Assembly: GCA_031278315.1 (NCBI GenBank)
Contig: JAITKS010000160.1
Span: 1 to 9,466, forward strand
Source of the DNA: Planctomycetaceae bacterium
GTDB taxonomy: Bacteria > Planctomycetota > Planctomycetia > Pirellulales > Thermoguttaceae
DNA length: 9,466 nucleotides
Direction: 5' to 3'
Numbering within the stretch: the stretch's first letter is position 1; every line of letters starts with the position of its first letter. Positions 5,725-9,466 of the stretch are shown piece after piece. Below the pieces are notes generated by a model. That model did no database searches. It had not been told where the DNA came from and saw nothing but the letters and a program-made list of their open reading frames with translations. Position numbers and translations under genes: made by a program.

Positions 5725-6462
5725 TTATGGTTCTGAAATTGAGTTGAGATATTTTGCCATTTTGTCATAAAGATCAATTATATTTTGCCATTGATCAGCA
5801 GAAACTGTAATTCTATCAAGATCAGATTGATCGTTTTCCTTTTTCTTTGCCAGTTGCTCAGATTTTACTGACGAAACAAGATAACGTAACCTTATATGAA
5901 TATATTGTAGAAATTCTGTCATCTGAGCAGCATTTTTAGGTTGCAAACCTGTCGGTAATTGCGGCGGCGGTAACAAATGTAACGGCGCAAGTTCATTAGG
6001 AGATAAACCCCGAAAAATCGCTACATCAAAAAGAGATGAATTTATATCCCCAGTTGTTACATGCTCAAGAGAACGACTCAAAAAATTAAACTCCTCGCCG
6101 TCAATTCCCATCGGAACAAAAGTCGATTTGTCCTGCTTGGCAAGAATCGCAAGACGGTTCGCTATTTCATCAGTCGAACCAAAAACTATTACAGATCGCC
6201 CAGCCGAAATTATATCGCCGGGACGTAAACGCCACACTGAAATCACTTCGCCATTGACACGCGTACCATTTGTACTTTGAAGGTCCGTTAGAATTATTGC
6301 ACCGCCGTTTTCATGTATTTTAAGATGATAACGACTTATCCGCTCATCACTCAATTGGATCAAATTACCCTCTTCACGCCCAACCGTTACAGGTGTAGCG
6401 ATCTGATGATAAGCCTTGCCTCGCTCAGGACCATCCAATATTCGAATTGTAACCAGAGCCAT
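5725..6462 (-). CDS. FHA-domain protein
   Basis: This 245-residue cytoplasmic protein has an N-terminal forkhead-associated domain (about residues 3-97), a fold that binds phosphothreonine peptides. The core motifs are present: G-R-E (28-30), S43-R44-x-H46, and S-T-N65-G-T-R-V-N70-G71. The phosphopeptide-binding Arg, Ser and Asn are all there, so binding should be functional. Residues 98-150 are a less ordered linker, followed by a Pro-rich stretch, L-P-P-P-Q-L-P (163-169). The C-terminal part (about 178-245) is predicted helical and I do not recognise it. There is no membrane segment or enzyme domain. The ATG at 6462 has no strong ribosome binding site. It is read towards nnrD, and 527 bases of repeat-bearing DNA separate it from uvrD upstream, so it is probably monocistronic. 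A kinase-to-FHA link with the Ser/Thr kinase at 1056-3227 is plausible from family knowledge but not shown by the layout. Confidence 0.9.
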   Translation of the reverse strand: MALVTIRILDGPERGKAYHQIATPVTVGREEGNLIQLSDERISRYHLKIHENGGAIILTDLQSTNGTRVNGEVISVWRLRPGDIISAGRSVIVFGSTDEIANRLAILAKQDKSTFVPMGIDGEEFNFLSRSLEHVTTGDINSSLFDVAIFRGLSPNELAPLHLLPPPQLPTGLQPKNAAQMTEFLQYIHIRLRYLVSSVKSEQLAKKKENDQSDLDRITVSADQWQNIIDLYDKMAKYLNSISEP

Positions 6463-6498
6463 AAATTTATCTCAAAAAAAATATATTATTGTTACAAA

Positions 6499-6532
6499 AA
6501 AAACGCCGCTAGTTTAAAAACGCCGTTAGTTT
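6499..6532. repeat. 17-bp tandem duplication upstream of fha
   Basis: AAAAACGCCGCTAGTTT (6499-6515) is followed directly by AAAAACGCCGTTAGTTT (6516-6532), which differs at one base. It lies 37-70 bases upstream of the fha start, where a promoter or operator would be expected. Confidence 0.6.
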
Positions 6533-6557
6533 TTTATGCTGATTATGAAATTTGTTC

Positions 6558-6582
6558 TTAAACCGCTCCTACTTTAATTTTC
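6558..6582 (+). repeat. Recurring intergenic motif, copy 3
   Basis: TTAAACcGCTCctAcTTTAA and onward matches copy 1 at 21 of 25 positions. Copies 1 and 2 point towards the kinase gene; this copy points away from fha, whose start is 96 bases away on the other strand. Confidence 0.5.
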
Positions 6583-6705
6583 AGAATCTCAAAAGTTATT
6601 CATTAAAAAATCTGCCTCCGAATGTAAACAGACATCAATAATCGAAATTAAAAGTGCGAAAAGTTTAAAATTTTTCGTCATATATTAGCGGAATAATTGT
6701 TTTTC

Positions 6706-6735
6706 AATTTTTCGCTTATTTCGTGTGTTCCGTGT
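6706..6735 (+). repeat. Single-arm fragment of the TCGTG array
   Basis: TTTCGCTTATTTCGTGTGTT and the following CCGTGTT repeat the TCGTG word with steps of 9-10 bases. This resembles the right arm of 5624-5700 without its mirror partner, so it is probably a decayed or partial copy. Confidence 0.45.
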
Positions 6736-6777
6736 TAAAAAAAATTAAAACAAAAATGTCCCAATAGACAATTACGA

Positions 6778-6820
6778 AAAAATTCCGCCCGATATATTAC
6801 AAAAATTATAAGAGGCGGAT
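6778..6820 (-). terminator. Weak candidate terminator downstream of uvrD
   Basis: On the - strand TCCGCC and GGCGGA can pair (6784-6789 with 6814-6819), and the stem is followed by ATTTTTTC. The loop of 24 bases is long, the stem only 6 bp, and the site is about 170 bases past the uvrD stop, so this is only a possibility. Confidence 0.2.
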
Positions 6821-6989
6821 TTTACTAGAATAAATCAAATAACACAACACCGGTCTAAAAAAAATATACGTATCGTCATATAATTGACAATGACACAAAA
6901 TCATAAAAAACTCTTTCCAATTTAGATAAAGCAGATAAATCAAACCGAAAAAATTAAGCAAAAGCAGTTTAAAATATTTCACTGCCGTA

Positions 6990-9140
6990 TTACAAATAAT
7001 CGATTTCTTGATCAACATATTCGTCTTCATAGTCGATTTTTATTTCGTCTTGATCTTGATCTTGTTGTTTGTTTGTTGTTATTTGTTTTGAATTTTGTTT
7101 TGAATTTATTGTTTTTATTTCCGGCTGTTCACGTATAAGTTTTATATTTTCTTGCGGATCGATTATTTCAACGTTTCTTATTTCATAAGTTGAATCGTGA
7201 TAGTCAAACATTTTGTTTTTTGGTAATTCCATAAGAAATCTACTTGCGATAGTAGTCATTGTAGAACCTCTGAATCCGCGTCTGGCGGCATGGCTCAATC
7301 TTAACTCCCATTTTGCACGTGTTATTCCGACGAAAAATAATCTTCGTTCTTCTTCTATTTGCATATCATTTTGTGATCTGTCGTGCGGTAAAATTCCTTC
7401 CTCTATCCCGATAATATAAACAACCGAAAACTCTAGCCCTTTCGCTGCATGTAATGTCATCAATGATACAGCCTCCGCATTTCGATCTAAGCCGTCGGCA
7501 TCGCTCGCTAAAGATGCCTGCTCTAGAAATTTTTCTAATCCGTTTTCATCTTCGTTAAGTTGAAGTTGATCGAATTCATACGCTTCGGATAATAACTCAT
7601 CAATGTTTTGCAGTCTTGTCTGATCCTCTTCCGATTCCTCTGCATTAAACTGATTTCGATACGCAGTCTCATTCAGAACCATATCGATCAACGCAGCTAC
7701 AGGATAATCTCTAGCGGCAGCTTCCGATAATTTATCTATTATCCTGATAAAACTGCTTACCGCCGATAACGTGCGCGAGTTTACTAATGCTAAATTACAC
7801 AATTCACGTGCGGCATTTAACATTGTTAAATTACGGTCGAATGCAAGTTGCGAAATTTTTTTCAAAGTTGTCTTACCTATTCCGCGAACCGGTTCATTTA
7901 TTACTCTTTCAAATGATACTTTATCAGCAGGATTATAAATCAATCTCAAGTATGCAATAATATCTTTTACTTCTTTACGGTTGAAAAATTCTAATCCGCG
8001 AATTAATTGAAATGGAACTTCATTACGCCGTAACGCATGTTCAAGATTTCGCGAAAGAGAATTCATTCTAAAAAAGATTGCATAATCTGAAGGTTTCCAT
8101 GCTCCTGCTTTGATTTCTTTTGCGATTTCTATAGCAATTGAATCTGCTTCATCGTTTTGGTCTATACATTTGATCAAGCGGATCGGATTACCGTTTGATT
8201 TATTCGGTAAAAGGATTTTCGGTTTCCTGTACAAATTATTGACAATAACCGAATCAGCCGCAGCCAACACTTCAGGCGTACTGCGATAATTCAACTCAAG
8301 ACGTATTATTTTTGCGTCGGGAAAATCTTTTTCAAAATCGAGAATATTCTGTATATTCGCTCCCCGCCAACCGTAAATTGATTGATCGGGATCGCCGGTT
8401 ACAGCTAAATTTCTATTTCTGTACGATAATGTTTTCGCAATAACATACTGGACTGTATTCGTGTCTTGATACTCATCGATCAAAATATATCGAAAACGCT
8501 CCTCAAGCGAATTGCGGACTTCTTTATTACCTTGCAGTAATTGCGCAACATATAATAATAAATCGTCGAAATCTGCCGCATTAGCATGGCGAAGTTCTTT
8601 CTGATAAAGCGGATAAATTTCGCTTGTAATCATGCCGAGTTGACTATCGGTTCGAGGAATATAGTCTTCGCTGTTAATCAGATTATTTTTCGCCCACGAA
8701 ATCGCAGACGCTATTTTCGAAACGTTAATACCGGGCGGTAATGACGAAGTTGAAACAATATTCTTTATAACAGATTCAGATTCATGCGTATCATAAATTG
8801 TAAAATTACGGCCAAGAGGTGTAATATCTGCAAAATGTCTGATTAACTTCGCACAAAATTTATGAAATGTGCCAATCCATACAAATTTATTAGGTAAGAG
8901 TTCCCGCAATCGGCTATTCATCTCTTCCGCTGCTTTATTGGTAAAAGTCAGAGCGATAATTTGTGAAGTAGGAACTCCTTGATACCAAAGCGACGCAATC
9001 CGATGTGTAACGACCCGCGTTTTGCCGCTGCCCGGTCCGGCTAATACAAGCAATGCACCATCCTTAAAAAGAACAGCCTCACGCTGCGATAAATTCAAAT
9101 TAACAAGTAAATGTTCAGGAATTATTGATTGAGATTCCAT
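6990..9140 (-). CDS. uvrD: UvrD/PcrA-type ATP-dependent 3'-5' DNA helicase
   Basis: This 716-residue SF1A helicase unwinds DNA in nucleotide-excision and mismatch repair and clears stalled forks or recombinase filaments. All core motifs are intact: Q-motif L-N-L-S-Q-R (15-20), Walker A A-G-P-G-S-G-K-T (34-41), Ia A-L-T-F-T-N-K-A-A-E-E-M (63-74), II I-D-E-Y-Q-D-T-N (221-228), III G-D-P-D-Q-S-I-Y-G-W-R-G-A (249-261), IV L-N-Y-R-S-T (283-288), V T-L-H-A-A-K-G-L-E-F (562-571) and VI E-E-E-R-R-L-F-F-V-G-I-T-R-A-K (596-610). Length is close to E. coli UvrD (720). After about residue 640 there is no recognisable PcrA/UvrD Tudor-like end (an H-P-x-F-G-x-G-x-V motif). Instead there is a Gln/Asn/Lys stretch and an acidic tail rich in Asp/Glu/Tyr. 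The ATG at 9140 lacks a Shine-Dalgarno. It is probably transcribed alone. Telling UvrD from PcrA or Rep by eye is uncertain; the helicase call is not. Confidence 0.95.
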   Translation of the reverse strand: MESQSIIPEHLLVNLNLSQREAVLFKDGALLVLAGPGSGKTRVVTHRIASLWYQGVPTSQIIALTFTNKAAEEMNSRLRELLPNKFVWIGTFHKFCAKLIRHFADITPLGRNFTIYDTHESESVIKNIVSTSSLPPGINVSKIASAISWAKNNLINSEDYIPRTDSQLGMITSEIYPLYQKELRHANAADFDDLLLYVAQLLQGNKEVRNSLEERFRYILIDEYQDTNTVQYVIAKTLSYRNRNLAVTGDPDQSIYGWRGANIQNILDFEKDFPDAKIIRLELNYRSTPEVLAAADSVIVNNLYRKPKILLPNKSNGNPIRLIKCIDQNDEADSIAIEIAKEIKAGAWKPSDYAIFFRMNSLSRNLEHALRRNEVPFQLIRGLEFFNRKEVKDIIAYLRLIYNPADKVSFERVINEPVRGIGKTTLKKISQLAFDRNLTMLNAARELCNLALVNSRTLSAVSSFIRIIDKLSEAAARDYPVAALIDMVLNETAYRNQFNAEESEEDQTRLQNIDELLSEAYEFDQLQLNEDENGLEKFLEQASLASDADGLDRNAEAVSLMTLHAAKGLEFSVVYIIGIEEGILPHDRSQNDMQIEEERRLFFVGITRAKWELRLSHAARRGFRGSTMTTIASRFLMELPKNKMFDYHDSTYEIRNVEIIDPQENIKLIREQPEIKTINSKQNSKQITTNKQQDQDQDEIKIDYEDEYVDQEIDYL

Positions 9141-9240
9141 AGTTTAAAACTGTTCTATTAGAGCCGCCTTTGTCTAATCAAAGATAACTCTAAAAAATTA
9201 ATTTAAGAGACATACAACATTACGTCTCGACAAATTTTTT

Positions 9241-9282
9241 TTCGTTTGTTACGTTTTTTTTTTTCGTTTGTTACGTTTTTTT
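9241..9282. repeat. 22-bp tandem repeat, two copies
   Basis: TTCGTTTGTTACGTTTTTTT occurs at 9241-9260 and again, identical, at 9263-9282. Just after it GTTACAAT also appears twice (9283-9290 and 9299-9306). It lies about 100-140 bases upstream of the uvrD start. Confidence 0.6.
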
Positions 9283-9315
9283 GTTACAATAAATAAATGT
9301 TACAATATACTTTTC

Positions 9316-9365
9316 ACACTTTAAATTTCGGTTTTCGTTTTAAACTCAACTCGCCCTGAAAGGGC
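9316..9365 (+). repeat. 50-bp dispersed repeat, copy B (inverted relative to 5258-5307)
   Basis: ACACTTTAAATTTCGGTTTT continues to a GCCCT-gaa-AGGGC hairpin at 9353-9365. The reverse complement matches 5258-5307 at 46 of 50 positions. Together the two copies bracket fha and uvrD. Confidence 0.75.
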
Positions 9366-9377
9366 AATCAGCATTAG

Positions 9378-9396
9378 CGTAGGGCGACGCCCTACG
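9378..9396. repeat. Perfect GC-rich hairpin CGTAGGGCG-a-CGCCCTACG
   Basis: Perfect 9-bp arms with one central base make a strong cruciform or RNA hairpin in otherwise AT-rich DNA. It is the GTAGGGCG(N)CGCCCTAC type that I recall as a common intergenic repeat. It lies 12 bases after the copy-B hairpin and 21 before the next one (9418-9430), so the three form a cluster. Confidence 0.65.
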
Positions 9397-9417
9397 GAAA
9401 AAATATAACACACCAAA

Positions 9418-9430
9418 GCCCTGTAAGGGC
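9418..9430. repeat. GCCCTGTAAGGGC hairpin
   Basis: This is a 5-bp GC-rich stem (GCCCT/AGGGC) with a 3-base loop, the same family as 5258-5270 and 9353-9365 but with a gta loop. It is the last clear element before the window ends. Confidence 0.5.
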
Positions 9431-9466
9431 GGCAGCAAAAAATTATTTATGATCTTTAGGCTTGCG

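Larger units (their letters stand above)
6463..6989. other. Intergenic region between uvrD and fha, repeats only
   Basis: This is 527 bases without a convincing gene. It contains a 17-bp tandem duplication (6499-6532), copy 3 of the recurring intergenic motif (6558-6582), a fragment of the TCGTG array (about 6706-6735) and the word GATATATTACAAAAA (6791-6805), which also occurs at 5518-5532. The short open frames here have AT-driven, low-complexity translations. Any fha promoter should lie near 6480-6560 on the - strand, but I cannot pick one. Confidence 0.6.
9141..9466. other. Upstream region of uvrD and repeat-rich window end
   Basis: The 326 bases hold no gene that I can support. From 9141 to about 9225 is the likely uvrD promoter region on the - strand (TTGATT near 9176-9181 and TAATAG near 9155-9160 give only a poor match, spacer 15). 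A 22-bp tandem repeat follows at 9241-9282. From 9316 to the end are dispersed repeats and three GC-rich hairpins (9353-9365, 9378-9396, 9418-9430). Confidence 0.55.

Noticed and set aside
6313..6561. 82-residue open frame on the + strand across the fha start
   Set aside because: It is antisense to the conserved FHA domain and runs into the 17-bp tandem repeat; nothing supports it.
6806..7030. 74-residue hydrophobic open frame on the - strand overlapping the end of uvrD
   Set aside because: It begins out of frame inside the uvrD tail and its Leu/Ile/Tyr-rich composition is what AT-rich non-coding DNA yields; no start signal.

Overview
The window looks like a piece of an AT-rich bacterial chromosome, most likely from a low-GC member of the Planctomycetota. 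The main evidence is a membrane-anchored Ser/Thr kinase whose N-terminus (LGPFQIGRVLGRGGMGVVYEG-type glycine loop, an Asn-rich linker, one TM segment, a helical extracytoplasmic tail) is typical of that phylum. Supporting evidence is a stand-alone FHA protein, weak or absent Shine-Dalgarno sequences at nearly every start, and intergenic DNA packed with dispersed repeats of the kind seen in planctomycete and similar genomes. The phylum call is an inference from protein style, not from a marker gene.

Layout: four genes run on the + strand. They are a CheX-like phosphatase (212-691), the Ser/Thr kinase (1056-3227), hisF (3332-4096) and a stand-alone NAD(P)H-hydrate dehydratase, nnrD (4208-5098). 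Two genes run on the - strand: an FHA-domain protein (5725-6462) and a UvrD/PcrA helicase (6990-9140). The two blocks converge on a 626-base gene-free gap (5099-5724) holding at least five different repeat families. Gene-free stretches at 692-1055, 6463-6989 and 9141-9466 also hold repeats, palindromes and hairpins.

Function: CheX, the kinase and the FHA protein are all phosphorylation-signalling parts (CheY-P phosphatase fold, Ser/Thr kinase, phospho-Thr reader), but they do not form one operon and any link between them is a guess. hisF, nnrD and uvrD are housekeeping genes (histidine synthesis, nicotinamide-cofactor repair, DNA repair). I see no transposase, tRNA, rRNA, CRISPR array or phage gene.

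The most unusual content is non-coding. There is a 50-bp inverted repeat pair enclosing the fha-uvrD block, three sequence-unrelated oligonucleotide arrays that share a period of about 9 nt, and a recurring 25-34 bp intergenic motif near the kinase and fha genes. I did not find a convincing new multi-gene system.
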